DNA of 47,406 nt from Syntrophaceae bacterium UBA4810 (GCA_002402545.1 DHGA01000066.1:1-47406), one strand, 5' to 3'; counted from the stretch's first letter, positions 25,834-34,758 are shown. The notes: generated from the letters alone by a model not told the origin. A program made the numbers and translations.

Positions 25834-27197
25834 GAATCCTAATCGTTGATGATGAAGAAGTGGCTCTTAACTCAGTAAAAAGATTGCTCAAATGGCGGGG
25901 GATCAGGAGTGTTGAGGTATGCGGCAACGGAAAAGGGGCGATTACCCGCATCAGGGAAACGGATTTTGATATTGTGCTCTTGGATTTGCTCATGCCGGAA
26001 GTGGACGGCTTGCAGGTTTTGGAAGCGACAAAACCTTACCGCCCGCATACCGAGTTCATAATTTTTACCGCGATCGACGATATTCCCACGACAGTAAAAG
26101 CCGTCCGTTTAGGCGCTTATGATTACCTGGTCAAACCGGTGGACAATGATCTGCTTTTTCTTTCCATAAAAAGGGCTTATGAACATCGCGGACTGCTCAT
26201 CGGGCTATCGGTAGCGGCGCAGGAAAACAAAAAAGAAGTGCCGGAAGCTTTTGGTGAGATAATCACAAAATCTCCCCAAATGCTTTCGCTACTTTCTTAC
26301 GCGCAGGTTATGGCCGCCAGCGGTAATCCAATTATGATCACGGGAGAATCGGGCACGGGAAAAGAACTAGTCGCGCGGGGAATTCATCAAGCCGGTCCCA
26401 CGCCCAAGGGCCCTTTTATCGCGGTAAACGTGAGCGCCATTCCCGCGACAATGTTTGAAAGTCAGTTTTTCGGCCACACCAAGGGCGCGTTTACCGGCGC
26501 TGACGCGCCGCATCAGGGTTATTTTGAACAGGCGGACGGAGGCACTCTTTTTCTTGATGAAATAGGCGAATTACCCATAGCGCTTCAGGCAAAACTTTTG
26601 CGCGTGCTGGAAGAAAAATCATTTTATCCGCTGGGGGCGGCCAAACCTATTTGGGTGGATGTCCGCGTTGTTTCCGCCTCCAACATAAATTTAAACAACG
26701 CCTGTCAGGAAGGAACTTTTCGGCTTGATTTATACTACAGACTAAAATCAGCTCATATTCATCTTCCACCTTTGGCGGAAAGATCCGGAGACGTTCCTCT
26801 TCTGGCAAAACACTTTCTTAAAAAATCCTCTGCACAATACAAAAAAGACGTGCAGGGCTTCACTCCGGAAGGGATGGAACTGCTGAACAGCAAAAATTAT
26901 CCGGGTAATGTCCGCGAACTGGCTCAAATTGTGGAGAATGCTGTTCTTGTCGCGGATACGAATTTTATCTCTCCTCAACATCTCGGAATGACTCAACCCG
27001 CGTTATCGCCTTTTACCCGTCAACTATGCACATCAAAGGAAAATGATGAAGCGCATTTGGCATTTGTTTTAACCAACACAAACGGGGACAAAAACCGCGC
27101 GGCACAAACCATGGGCATCACCTTAAGACAACTGCAAAGAAAAATAGCCGCAATGAAAAAAAATCCCCGCTGGGAAGCTATAATGCGCGACATTTAA
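25830..27197 (+). CDS. Sigma-54-dependent response regulator, NtrC family
   Basis: A 455-residue activator. The receiver domain (1-115) has D8/D9, phosphoacceptor D52 (LLDLLMP) and K102. The AAA+ domain carries Walker A GESGTGKE (172-179), the sigma-54-contacting GAFTGA (219-224) and Walker B LFLDEIGE (240-247). A Fis-type helix-turn-helix ends the protein (NRAAQTMGITLRQLQRKIA). All signatures for sigma-54 activation are intact. It is translationally coupled to the hybrid kinase. The best target in view is the sigma-54 promoter 259 bases after its stop, upstream of the RsbRD-like and N-ATPase genes. Confidence 0.95.
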   Translation: MRILIVDDEEVALNSVKRLLKWRGIRSVEVCGNGKGAITRIRETDFDIVLLDLLMPEVDGLQVLEATKPYRPHTEFIIFTAIDDIPTTVKAVRLGAYDYLVKPVDNDLLFLSIKRAYEHRGLLIGLSVAAQENKKEVPEAFGEIITKSPQMLSLLSYAQVMAASGNPIMITGESGTGKELVARGIHQAGPTPKGPFIAVNVSAIPATMFESQFFGHTKGAFTGADAPHQGYFEQADGGTLFLDEIGELPIALQAKLLRVLEEKSFYPLGAAKPIWVDVRVVSASNINLNNACQEGTFRLDLYYRLKSAHIHLPPLAERSGDVPLLAKHFLKKSSAQYKKDVQGFTPEGMELLNSKNYPGNVRELAQIVENAVLVADTNFISPQHLGMTQPALSPFTRQLCTSKENDEAHLAFVLTNTNGDKNRAAQTMGITLRQLQRKIAAMKKNPRWEAIMRDI

Positions 27198-27342
27198 GTC
27201 GCTTGCCGCGACAAAAAGGCCGCCTTCTTTAAGCTACTGTTTTAAAAGCGATTATCCTATTTATAACCGCGATAGATTTACAAACAGGGATATTTATACG
27301 AAGTTTTTTTCTTCGCCTAGCTGCATCTAAATCATAAGTCAA

Positions 27343-27377
27343 TAACAGCAGACAATATTTTTTAACGCTGCTGATTA
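27343..27377. promoter_or_regulatory. Candidate enhancer site for the sigma-54 activator
   Basis: TAACAGCAG (27343-27351) and CTGCTGATTA (27368-27377) form an interrupted inverted repeat with a 16-base centre, 80-114 bases upstream of the -24 element, a usual place for NtrC-type enhancers. The remaining bases of 27198-27450 are AT-rich, with only a short CGAAG/CTTCG hairpin near 27299-27315. Confidence 0.4.
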
Positions 27378-27454
27378 AGCCAACCTCCCTCAGATTAACA
27401 ACATTTTAAAATACGCTTGAGCTCATAGTTTATGAACAACGGCCATTAAACCTT

Positions 27455-27471
27455 TTGGCATGCCCGTTGCT
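27455..27471 (+). promoter_or_regulatory. Sigma-54 (-24/-12) promoter
   Basis: TTGGCATGCCCGTTGCT matches the consensus TTGGCAC-N5-TTGC(A/T) with one mismatch and correct spacing: GG at 27457-27458, GC at 27469-27470. Transcription should start near 27482, about 20 bases before the ATG at 27503 and just before its AAAGGAG. The gene immediately upstream encodes a sigma-54 activator. Confidence 0.85.
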
Positions 27472-27502
27472 TTATACATTAAATCAAAGGAGTCTTCCCG
27501 CG

Positions 27503-27961
27503 ATGAAAGCTTTTGCCTCAAAGTTGGTAGATTTAACTCAAAAGAACGCGGAAAAAATCGCGTGGCAGTGGGCGAAAGACGTAAAGTCCAACCTTAAGAC
27601 TAACTCCTATCACGACGCGCCTGAAGAAAAAATAATCGACCAGGCGGCTAATTTTTACCAGTACTTTCAAGAAATGTTTTCCCATGAAACGCCTTTCGAA
27701 CGAGCGGAAGAAGTTTTCCAAAAGTATGCCCGTGAGCGGCACGCGGAAGGTGTTCCTCTGCATGAAGCAGTGTACGCGCTGATTTTAATGCGGCGGCATA
27801 TCTGGCTCTACGCGGAATTCCAAACTATCTTCACCGTCGAAGCGGAACATCGCAAAGCCGTAGAAAGCCTCAGCCGGACAATCCTGATGTTTGATTACAT
27901 TATTTATGTCGTCACCAGAGAATATTGGAAGTTAATGAAACCGGAGGTGACAAAAAATTAA
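27503..27961 (+). CDS. RsbRD_N-like sensor domain protein
   Basis: A 152-residue all-helical soluble protein resembling the N-terminal sensor domain of RsbR/RsbRD-type regulators (AEKIAWQW at the start, PLHEAVYALILMRRHIWLY in the middle). It has no STAS or catalytic domain. It is the first gene after the sigma-54 promoter; AAAGGAG sits 9 bases before the chosen ATG, whereas an earlier in-frame ATG lies inside the promoter itself. It is about half identical to the first 150 residues of the next protein. The ligand and partner are unknown. I infer that it senses the condition under which the ATPase is made, or modulates the enzyme. Confidence 0.8.
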   Translation: MKAFASKLVDLTQKNAEKIAWQWAKDVKSNLKTNSYHDAPEEKIIDQAANFYQYFQEMFSHETPFERAEEVFQKYARERHAEGVPLHEAVYALILMRRHIWLYAEFQTIFTVEAEHRKAVESLSRTILMFDYIIYVVTREYWKLMKPEVTKN

Positions 27962-28043
27962 TATAATTAATAATCGAAGAAATTTATTTAATTTTACCGA
28001 GATGAGAATTCTCGGCTTGTCCCTGGGAAAGGAGTAATAAAAA

Positions 28044-28886
28044 ATGCAATCTTCTTATGCAACCAAACTTATCGACCTAATCGAAAGCAAAGCCGAGAAA
28101 ATCGCGAAACAGTGGGCGGCAGACGTGATGAAACATAACCGTACGCCTTCTTATCATCCTCTCAGAAAAGATCTGGTAATTGAGCAGGGCGTTAATTTTT
28201 ACCGGCTATTCCGCCAAATGTCGCTGGCGGAAATCCCCTATGAAGAAGCAAAAAACTTTTCATGGAGATATGCCGAAGAATTCTACCAGCAGAAAATACC
28301 CCTGCACGAAGCCCTGTACGCGCTGATTTTAATGCGGCGCCACCTCTGGCTTTATGCTGAATTTCAGGGAACTTTTGTGACGGCTTTGGAAAAGCAGCAG
28401 GCGGTGGAAAGCCTGAACCGAACAATTCTCATGTTTGACTATGTTTCATACCAGGTTACGGAAAAATATCAGCAGCTAACCGTGGAAGCGGTAAATAAAA
28501 AACTTGGCATCGTGAAAACTTTTTTAATGGGAAAACTTGTCGGGGGCCTGAAAAACACCTATAAAGTCGCTTTTATGGCCATACTGATTATTGCCGCTTG
28601 TATTCTGACATATTATAACCATACAGCGGGACAAGTTGTGGTCTTCACTCATCTGTTTTACATACCCATAATCCTTGCCGCTATTTGGTGGGGCAAAAAA
28701 GGTGTCTTAGTCCCTATTATTCTTGCGATTGTTCTCGTCGCCAGCCATTCCATTTTTCTGAAAAATGCGCCCTTTGTCGATGACATTATTCGAGCTGTCA
28801 TGTTTATTGTCATCGGTTTGGTTGTTGGATGGCTAATGGATAGCGTTAAAAAAATGGAAGAACCTTATGAACCATTTAAATCATAA
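28044..28886 (+). CDS. RsbRD_N-like domain fused to a membrane domain
   Basis: A 280-residue protein. Residues 1-150 are a paralog of the preceding gene (ATKLIDLIESKAEKIAKQW and PLHEALYALILMRRHLWLY). Residues about 172-265 contain four hydrophobic helices (VAFMAILIIAACILTYY, FTHLFYIPIILAAIWW, VLVPIILAIVLVAS and AVMFIVIGLVVGWLM) similar in spacing to the four-helix sensor domains of the DUF4118 kind. A charged tail follows. It therefore places the same sensor domain at the membrane, next to where an F1Fo enzyme works. GGAAAGGAG precedes the ATG, and the atpD start follows 23 bases after its stop, so co-transcription with the ATPase is very likely. Function unknown. Confidence 0.8.
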   Translation: MQSSYATKLIDLIESKAEKIAKQWAADVMKHNRTPSYHPLRKDLVIEQGVNFYRLFRQMSLAEIPYEEAKNFSWRYAEEFYQQKIPLHEALYALILMRRHLWLYAEFQGTFVTALEKQQAVESLNRTILMFDYVSYQVTEKYQQLTVEAVNKKLGIVKTFLMGKLVGGLKNTYKVAFMAILIIAACILTYYNHTAGQVVVFTHLFYIPIILAAIWWGKKGVLVPIILAIVLVASHSIFLKNAPFVDDIIRAVMFIVIGLVVGWLMDSVKKMEEPYEPFKS

Positions 28887-28909
28887 AATATTATAATGAG
28901 GAGATAAAC

Positions 28910-30301
28910 GTGGAACGCGAACAAGTCAATCAAGGAAAAGTTTTATCCGTGCGCAGCAGCGTTGTTGATGTCCGTTTTCCTAAAAAAGCGCCGTCGATCC
29001 GCAATGTTTTAACGGCTGGCGATAAGGGAGAGGTGATTATTGAAGTCTTTACCCAGCTAGATAGCAATACTGTCCGCGGCGTTTCTCTGACTCCCACACA
29101 GGGGCTGGCGCGAGGTTCAGCGGTTACGGATACCGGCAAACCATTTGATGTTCCCGTAGGGAAAGAACTTATGGGAAGAGTGTTTAATGTCTTCGGTCAA
29201 ACCATCGATAAAAAAGGGCCGGTTGAGGGATGCGCTTTGCGTTCCATCCACCGGGAACCGATTCCCCTGCAGGATCAATCCACTGTGTCGGAAATTTTTG
29301 AAACAGGAATTAAGGCTATAGATGTTTTGGCGCCACTGGAACGCGGCGGCAAAGCGGGACTTTTCGGCGGAGCGGGCGTCGGAAAAACAGTTCTGATTAC
29401 GGAAATGATCCACAATACCGTCAGCGGCTATGAAGGTATGAGTATTTTTTGCGGCATTGGTGAGCGCTGCCGTGAAGGCGAAGAACTCTACCGGGAAATG
29501 GAAGAAAGCGGCGTTTTAGGCAACACCGTCATGGTTTTCGGCCAGATGAACGAACCGCCGGGCGCCAGATTCCGGGTGGGACATTCGGCGCTGACTATGG
29601 CGGAATATTTTCGCGATGACGCCAAACAAGATGTTCTTTTAATGATTGATAACATCTTCCGCTTTATTCAGGCAGGCATGGAAGTTTCCGGCCTTTTGGG
29701 ACAGCTGCCTTCTCGTCTTGGTTATCAGCCGACTCTGGCCACGGAACTGGCCGAGCTTGAAGAACGTATCTGCAACACCAAAACGGGGGCGATCACTTCC
29801 ATCCAGGCTGTTTACGTACCCGCGGATGACTTTACAGATCCTTCAGCAGTTCATACTTTCGGACATCTTTCCGCGACCATCGCCCTTTCACGCAAAAGGG
29901 CCAGCGAAGGATTATATCCGGCCATTGACCTGCTTCAATCAAATTCGAAGATGCTCATGCCGAATATCGCGGGAGAGCGCCATTATAAAATCGCGCAGGA
30001 AATCCGTAAAACATTAGCGGTTTATGAAGATTTAAAAGACATCATCGCCATGTTGGGTATTTCCGAACTTTCGCGCGAAGATCAGCGAACAGTCTTTCGC
30101 GCAAGAAGGTTGGAACGTTTCTTCACTCAGCCATTTTTTGTCACTGAACAGTTTACGGGAACAGCGGGCAAGATGGTTTCCCGCGAAGATACACTCACCG
30201 GCTGCGAGCGCATTCTCAACGATGAATTTGCCGATTACCCCGAACGCGCTCTTTATATGATCGGTTCAATTGACGAGGTAAAAGCAAAAGATGATGCTTA
30301 A
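28910..30301 (+). CDS. atpD: N-ATPase F1 subunit beta
   Basis: The catalytic subunit of an auxiliary F1Fo ATPase ('alternate', N-ATPase type), 463 residues. Walker A GGAGVGKT is at 153-160 and the GERCREGEELYREM region supplies the catalytic Glu/Arg neighbourhood. The usual DELSEED lever appears as SELSRED. It is first in the operon, with epsilon second and no delta gene. This order (beta, epsilon, Q, R, a, c, b, alpha, gamma) is diagnostic of N-ATPases. The GTG start has GAGGAG 7 bases upstream. It overlaps atpC by 11 bases. The enzyme probably works as an ATP-driven ion pump beside a housekeeping F-ATPase encoded elsewhere. Confidence 0.95.
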   Translation: MEREQVNQGKVLSVRSSVVDVRFPKKAPSIRNVLTAGDKGEVIIEVFTQLDSNTVRGVSLTPTQGLARGSAVTDTGKPFDVPVGKELMGRVFNVFGQTIDKKGPVEGCALRSIHREPIPLQDQSTVSEIFETGIKAIDVLAPLERGGKAGLFGGAGVGKTVLITEMIHNTVSGYEGMSIFCGIGERCREGEELYREMEESGVLGNTVMVFGQMNEPPGARFRVGHSALTMAEYFRDDAKQDVLLMIDNIFRFIQAGMEVSGLLGQLPSRLGYQPTLATELAELEERICNTKTGAITSIQAVYVPADDFTDPSAVHTFGHLSATIALSRKRASEGLYPAIDLLQSNSKMLMPNIAGERHYKIAQEIRKTLAVYEDLKDIIAMLGISELSREDQRTVFRARRLERFFTQPFFVTEQFTGTAGKMVSREDTLTGCERILNDEFADYPERALYMIGSIDEVKAKDDA

Positions 30302-30671
30302 AATTTTACTGCCCGATGAAGTCTTGCTCAAGCAAGAGGTAAAAAAGATTGTGGCCGAAGCGGAAAACGGCTCTTTTTGCCTGATGCCCAATCACATTGA
30401 CTTTGTGGCAACACTCGCTCCCGGCCTTTTCACTTTTGAAACGTTGACCGGGGGGCAGGAATTATTGGCGATGGATGTAGGAACTTTGGTCAAAAAAGGA
30501 TCGGAAGTTCTCGTTTCCACGCGCAACGCTGTGCGCGCCCCGGATTTAGGCAAGCTCAAGCAGGTGGTCATCGAACAATACGATAAAATTGATGAACGCG
30601 AAAAGGTTGTCCGCTCCGCGGCGGCAAAGCTGGAAGCAAGTTTAATCAGACGTTTTGTGGAGTTAAAATAA
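30291..30671 (+). CDS. atpC: N-ATPase F1 subunit epsilon
   Basis: A 126-residue central-stalk subunit. The N-terminal beta sandwich (KILLPDEVLLKQEVKKIVAE, SFCLMPNHIDFVATLAPGL) and the C-terminal helical hairpin are both recognisable. It overlaps the end of atpD, which suggests translational coupling, and ends 1 base before atpQ. In canonical operons epsilon comes last; its second place here is an N-ATPase hallmark. Confidence 0.92.
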   Translation: MMLKILLPDEVLLKQEVKKIVAEAENGSFCLMPNHIDFVATLAPGLFTFETLTGGQELLAMDVGTLVKKGSEVLVSTRNAVRAPDLGKLKQVVIEQYDKIDEREKVVRSAAAKLEASLIRRFVELK

Positions 30672-30672
30672 T

Positions 30673-31017
30673 ATGCCGGAAATAAAACGCGCACCCAGTC
30701 AAAGACGCAGGCAAATCGCTGATCGGTTTGCAAATAAAGTAGCTCAGAAAGAAACTCTGCGCATCAGAGGGCTCAAACATAAAGACGAAACCGTATGGTT
30801 CGGCCTGGGCATGTTTGGCATTGTCGGCTGGGCGGTGGCCATTCCCACACTTATCGGTGTCGCTCTGGGATTATGGATCGACCGTACCTGGCCCAGCCAA
30901 TATTCCTGGGCGTTGATGTTTCTTATAATTGGCGTGGTGATCGGCAGCATCAATGCCGCTTACTGGGTACGAAAAATTCGCAACAGCATTATTGAAGAAG
31001 ACGATAATAATGAATGA
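30673..31017 (+). CDS. atpQ: N-ATPase accessory membrane protein AtpQ (AtpI-like)
   Basis: A 114-residue protein with two transmembrane helices (about 42-68 and 76-98) behind a basic N-terminus, resembling AtpI. AtpI-type proteins help assemble the c ring or carry Mg2+. The gene lies between epsilon and atpR as in other N-ATPase operons. Its last 8 bases overlap the start of atpR. Confidence 0.85.
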   Translation: MPEIKRAPSQRRRQIADRFANKVAQKETLRIRGLKHKDETVWFGLGMFGIVGWAVAIPTLIGVALGLWIDRTWPSQYSWALMFLIIGVVIGSINAAYWVRKIRNSIIEEDDNNE

Positions 31018-31303
31018 AGCGCATTCCATAACAATTACGATTCTTTCTCTGGCATTTGTGGCGGGCCTTGCTTTGGGCGTTTTTTACTTTACCGGCCTAT
31101 GGCAAACAGTCAAAAAAATGCCTTCGAGCGAACACCCGCTGCGCCTTATCATCGGTAGTTTCGCGCTTCGGATGATTATCGTGTTAACGGCATTTTATTT
31201 TATTATGGGCGGACATTGGGAGCGGCTGGCCATGGGGCTGCTGGGTTTTATTTTTATAAAGGTTGTTCTAACGCGCCGGTTCGGAATAAACAAGACGATC
31301 TAG
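31010..31303 (+). CDS. atpR: N-ATPase accessory membrane protein AtpR
   Basis: A 97-residue protein with three hydrophobic helices, found only in N-ATPase operons. The family carries conserved polar and Arg residues in its membrane part (here HPLRLIIGSFALRMIIV), proposed to contact the c ring. The ATG at 31010 overlaps the atpQ stop; a longer in-frame start inside atpQ is unlikely. It is followed 34 bases later by atpB. Confidence 0.85.
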   Translation: MNEAHSITITILSLAFVAGLALGVFYFTGLWQTVKKMPSSEHPLRLIIGSFALRMIIVLTAFYFIMGGHWERLAMGLLGFIFIKVVLTRRFGINKTI

Positions 31304-31337
31304 TGCGCGAGATTGTCTGAGTGGGTAGGGAGTAGAC

Positions 31338-32078
31338 ATGGAAATCGTAGGCATAAACCAAATTAGCCCGGATCAGGTCATTCTCTGGAGTTGGGGTTTT
31401 ATCACTATAAATGTAACCATCCTTTATACATGGCTAGTCATGACGATTCTTGTGGTTACTTCCTTGTTGGTTACGCGCAAGCTTTCTACCGATATCAATG
31501 TTTCGCGATGGCAGCACTTTCTGGAAGTAGTTATTGCCACTATTCGCGGCGAAATCAAGGAGATGGCCAAAAAAGGTTCTGATAAATACATCCCCCTGAT
31601 CGGCACTCTCTTTCTTTTTATTTGCCTGTCCAATGTCCTTGTTATTGTGCCCGGATTTGTTGCGCCAACATCATCAATAACTACTACAGCCGCACTTGCT
31701 CTGTGTGTTTTTATTGCCGTACCTTTTTACGGCATATCCGCGAACGGTCTTCTTCATTACCTTAAAGAATATTTTCAACCCAATTTTATCTTTTTCCCGT
31801 TTCATGTGATGGGAGAATTAGCCAGAACGCTTGCTCTGACGGTCCGACTTTTTGGTAATATCATGAGCCATGAGAAGGTTATCGGAATACTTCTTTCCGT
31901 TACCCCCCTTTTATTTCCCGTCATCATGCAGGCGCTTGGCCTTTTAATCGGAATTATCCAGGCATATATTTTTGCGATTCTTTCCATGGTGTATATCGCG
32001 TCGGCAACAAGCGCGCATGAAGAAGGGCACAAACACGAGGAAGTGAAGGACGCGGAGTTTAGCGAAGTTACATCCTAA
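31338..32078 (+). CDS. atpB: N-ATPase Fo subunit a
   Basis: A 246-residue ion-channel subunit with five or six transmembrane helices. The essential Arg of the a subunit is R170, in ELARTLALTVRLFGN, where it faces the c-ring Glu. The C-terminus is rich in His and Glu (EEGHKHEEVKDAEF). GGTAGGGAG lies before the ATG. The ion selected cannot be read from this subunit alone. Confidence 0.94.
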   Translation: MEIVGINQISPDQVILWSWGFITINVTILYTWLVMTILVVTSLLVTRKLSTDINVSRWQHFLEVVIATIRGEIKEMAKKGSDKYIPLIGTLFLFICLSNVLVIVPGFVAPTSSITTTAALALCVFIAVPFYGISANGLLHYLKEYFQPNFIFFPFHVMGELARTLALTVRLFGNIMSHEKVIGILLSVTPLLFPVIMQALGLLIGIIQAYIFAILSMVYIASATSAHEEGHKHEEVKDAEFSEVTS

Positions 32079-32108
32079 ATAAATAAAATTTTTTAAGGAG
32101 GATTATTT

Positions 32109-32384
32109 ATGGAAAGTATAAGTATAGTGGCAGTGGCTTCAATTATCGCGGCGGGTTTAACCATGGCCATTGGTTCACTGGGGCCGGCATTGAGCATGGG
32201 GCAGGCAATTCAGCAGGCGCTTTCCGCCATCGCCCAGCAACCTGATGAACGAAACTCTTTAACCAGAACCTTATTTGTCGGACTCGCCATGATCGAATCT
32301 ATCGCGATTTACTGTTTCGTTATTTCGATGATCGTGATTTTTGCGAATCCTTTCTGGGGTCATTTTATCAAAGCAGGGGGATAA
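32109..32384 (+). CDS. atpE: N-ATPase Fo subunit c
   Basis: A 91-residue two-helix proteolipid that forms the rotor ring. The ion-carrying Glu is E63 in MIESIAIY; S64 and Y68 correspond to the Ser and Tyr ligands of known sodium-binding c subunits. The first-helix position that is Gln in Ilyobacter, and often Glu in N-ATPases, is Met30 (GPALSMG), so the sodium site looks incomplete. AAGGAGG precedes the ATG. The C-terminus ANPFWGHFIKAGG is typical of N-ATPases. Confidence 0.94.
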   Translation: MESISIVAVASIIAAGLTMAIGSLGPALSMGQAIQQALSAIAQQPDERNSLTRTLFVGLAMIESIAIYCFVISMIVIFANPFWGHFIKAGG

Positions 32385-32387
32385 TCC

Positions 32388-33158
32388 ATGCATATCGACT
32401 GGTTTGTTTTATTTTGCCAAATCTTCAATTTTCTTTTGCTCGTCTATCTTCTGAAGCGTTTTCTTTACGGGCGAATACTCAACGCGATGGATGAGCGCGA
32501 AGCAAAAATTGCCGCTCGTTTCAGCGAAGCCAAAGAGATTAAAGCAAAAGCGACAGAGGCCGCTGATCTTTACGACAAAAAGAATCAGTTGCTTGCCGAA
32601 AAATCGGAGCAAATGCTCAACGAGGCGAGCCTTGCGGCCGAAGCCAGACGAAAAGAACTCATGGAAAAAGTCCGGGAAGAAGTAGACGCGATCAAAACAC
32701 GCTGGCAAACCATGCTGGCACGTGAAAAAGACGCTTTCTTTCAAGACTTGCGAGGACGGGCGGCAAAGGAAATTTATGCCACCGCGCGCAAAGCGTTGAC
32801 GGATCTGGGTAACGCTGATTTAGAGGCGCAGATAGTCGAAGAATTCATCAGGCGAGTGCGCGGGCTGGATACCGCGAAAAGCAAAGAAATTCGCAAAGCA
32901 ATCACGGGCGGAGGAAACAAAGTGGTGGTGCAGAGCGCTTTTGATATAGCCACCGACACTCAATCCAAAATAGAGCAGGCCTTAAAGCAACAGATTACCA
33001 ACGGCTTCACCATCCGTTATATGACACAACCTGATGTGGTATCCGGAATAGAGCTAAGAGTTAACGGCCACAAAATTGCCTGGAGCCTCAATGAATATTT
33101 GGAAACCCTGGTCGAAAACCTTACGGAAACAATACAAAGAGAGGCACACAGCGCCTGA
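32388..33158 (+). CDS. atpF: N-ATPase subunit b with delta-like C-terminus
   Basis: A 256-residue peripheral-stalk protein. One N-terminal transmembrane helix (about 3-25) leads into a long charged coiled coil (40-130). The last 110 residues resemble the C-terminal part of the delta subunit, which explains the absence of an atpH gene: in N-ATPases a long b replaces b plus delta. The ATG lies 3 bases after the atpE stop, with GGGGGAT upstream. Confidence 0.9.
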   Translation: MHIDWFVLFCQIFNFLLLVYLLKRFLYGRILNAMDEREAKIAARFSEAKEIKAKATEAADLYDKKNQLLAEKSEQMLNEASLAAEARRKELMEKVREEVDAIKTRWQTMLAREKDAFFQDLRGRAAKEIYATARKALTDLGNADLEAQIVEEFIRRVRGLDTAKSKEIRKAITGGGNKVVVQSAFDIATDTQSKIEQALKQQITNGFTIRYMTQPDVVSGIELRVNGHKIAWSLNEYLETLVENLTETIQREAHSA

Positions 33159-33189
33159 GAGAAATACTGATTTGAAGGGGGAAAGCTAA

Positions 33190-34758
33190 ATGAATGAGCA
33201 AGCCGGCGTAAACGAATCTCAAGAATTAAAATCATTTCTTGATGATACCTTTTCCACCATGGATGAGGTTTTAGAAAAGCAGAAACCGGAACTGCGTCAA
33301 TACGAAATTGGCACCATCCAGTTTGTCGGACGCGATATCGCCAGAGTCAGCGGGCTACCCAATATCCGCGCTGAAGAACTGGTGCGTTTTGCCGGAAACT
33401 ATATGGGGCTTGTTTTCAATATAGACCCTGAGGAAATAGGCGTAATTCTTTTAGACCCCAGTGAAAATCTTCAGGTAGGAGAAGAAGTCCACCGCACGAA
33501 GCGCGTTTTGGACGTGCCCGTAGGAGAAGGCCTCTTGGGAAGAGTAGTTGACCCTCTGGGGCGGCCGCTTGATGGCCTGGGCGACATTAACACCGTAAAA
33601 CGTCTTCCCGTCGAAAGACCAGCGCCCGCGGTTATGGACAGAGCTCCGGTAGTCGTGCCCTTGCAAACAGGGATAAAGGTTATCGACGCCCTTATCCCCA
33701 TCGGGCGCGGGCAAAGAGAATTAATTTTGGGCGACCGGCAAACGGGAAAAACAGCTATCGCCATCGATACAATAATTAATCAGAAAGAAACCGGCATCAT
33801 TTCCATTTATTGCGCCATCGGCAAAAAGAGCGCTGATGTGGCCAAAGTTATCGCTGATCTGCGCGACCGCGGCGTAATGAACAACTGTATTATTGTCGTG
33901 GCGACGGGCGAAGACACGCCCGGCTTGCAGTTTGTCGCGCCCTACGCGGCAACGACCATGGGTGAATATTTTATGGAAAAGGGCATGGACGTGCTTGTCA
34001 TCTATGACGACCTCACCTCGCACGCGCGCGCTTACCGTGAAGTTTCTCTTTTGCTACGGCGCCCGCCCGGCCGCGAAGCTTTTCCGGGAGATATCTTTTA
34101 TATTCATTCCCGGCTTTTGGAGCGCTCCACTCATTTGCGCCCCGAGCTAGGTGGCGGTTCCTTGACCTCGCTGCCGATTACCGAAACCGAAGCGCAGGAT
34201 TTATCGTCTTATATTCCGACCAACCTCATTTCCATTACCGACGGGCAAATTTATCTTTCGCCGGTTCTTTTCAATAAGGGCATTCTGCCCGCGGTTGATG
34301 TTGGAAAGTCGGTCTCGCGCGTGGGCGGAAAAACACAATTGCCGGCTTACCGTTCCGTTGCCGGAGACTTGCGGCTATCTTACTCACAGTTTGAAGAATT
34401 GGAATCATTTTCACGCTTCGGTACAAGGCTGGACGACGCTACAAGAAGGACGCTGGAGCGCGGCTGGCGCGTGCGCGAAATTCTGAAGCAGGGACAATAT
34501 AAACCGCTGCGCGCGTCTGAACAAATTGTATCGCTCCTTTCCGTTACCGGCGCATGCCTGGACTGCGTACCGATTGATAAAGTGCGCGAAGCCGAGGAAT
34601 GCGTTCTCGGTAAGGATAAGGATCAAATTTCTGATGTTTGCGCGCGCATTGACGCCGGAGAAAAGCTGGAAATGAATGACCGCGACATTATTCTGAATAA
34701 AATCAAAACTGACGTTGTGCCCTTTGAAGTTAAAGAGGAAGAAAATGCAGACAACTGA
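33190..34758 (+). CDS. atpA: N-ATPase F1 subunit alpha
   Basis: The non-catalytic nucleotide-binding subunit, 522 residues. Walker A GDRQTGKT is at 181-188, with the arginine finger region in SYIPTNLISITDGQIYL. The N-terminal about 30 residues are an extension absent from many housekeeping alphas. A purine-rich ribosome site (GGGGGAAAG) precedes the ATG. The last 14 bases overlap atpG. Confidence 0.95.
   Translation: MNEQAGVNESQELKSFLDDTFSTMDEVLEKQKPELRQYEIGTIQFVGRDIARVSGLPNIRAEELVRFAGNYMGLVFNIDPEEIGVILLDPSENLQVGEEVHRTKRVLDVPVGEGLLGRVVDPLGRPLDGLGDINTVKRLPVERPAPAVMDRAPVVVPLQTGIKVIDALIPIGRGQRELILGDRQTGKTAIAIDTIINQKETGIISIYCAIGKKSADVAKVIADLRDRGVMNNCIIVVATGEDTPGLQFVAPYAATTMGEYFMEKGMDVLVIYDDLTSHARAYREVSLLLRRPPGREAFPGDIFYIHSRLLERSTHLRPELGGGSLTSLPITETEAQDLSSYIPTNLISITDGQIYLSPVLFNKGILPAVDVGKSVSRVGGKTQLPAYRSVAGDLRLSYSQFEELESFSRFGTRLDDATRRTLERGWRVREILKQGQYKPLRASEQIVSLLSVTGACLDCVPIDKVREAEECVLGKDKDQISDVCARIDAGEKLEMNDRDIILNKIKTDVVPFEVKEEENADN

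Noticed and set aside
27455..27502. Earlier start of the first RsbRD-like gene
   Set aside because: Those codons cover the sigma-54 promoter and transcription start; AAAGGAG before 27503 fixes the start.
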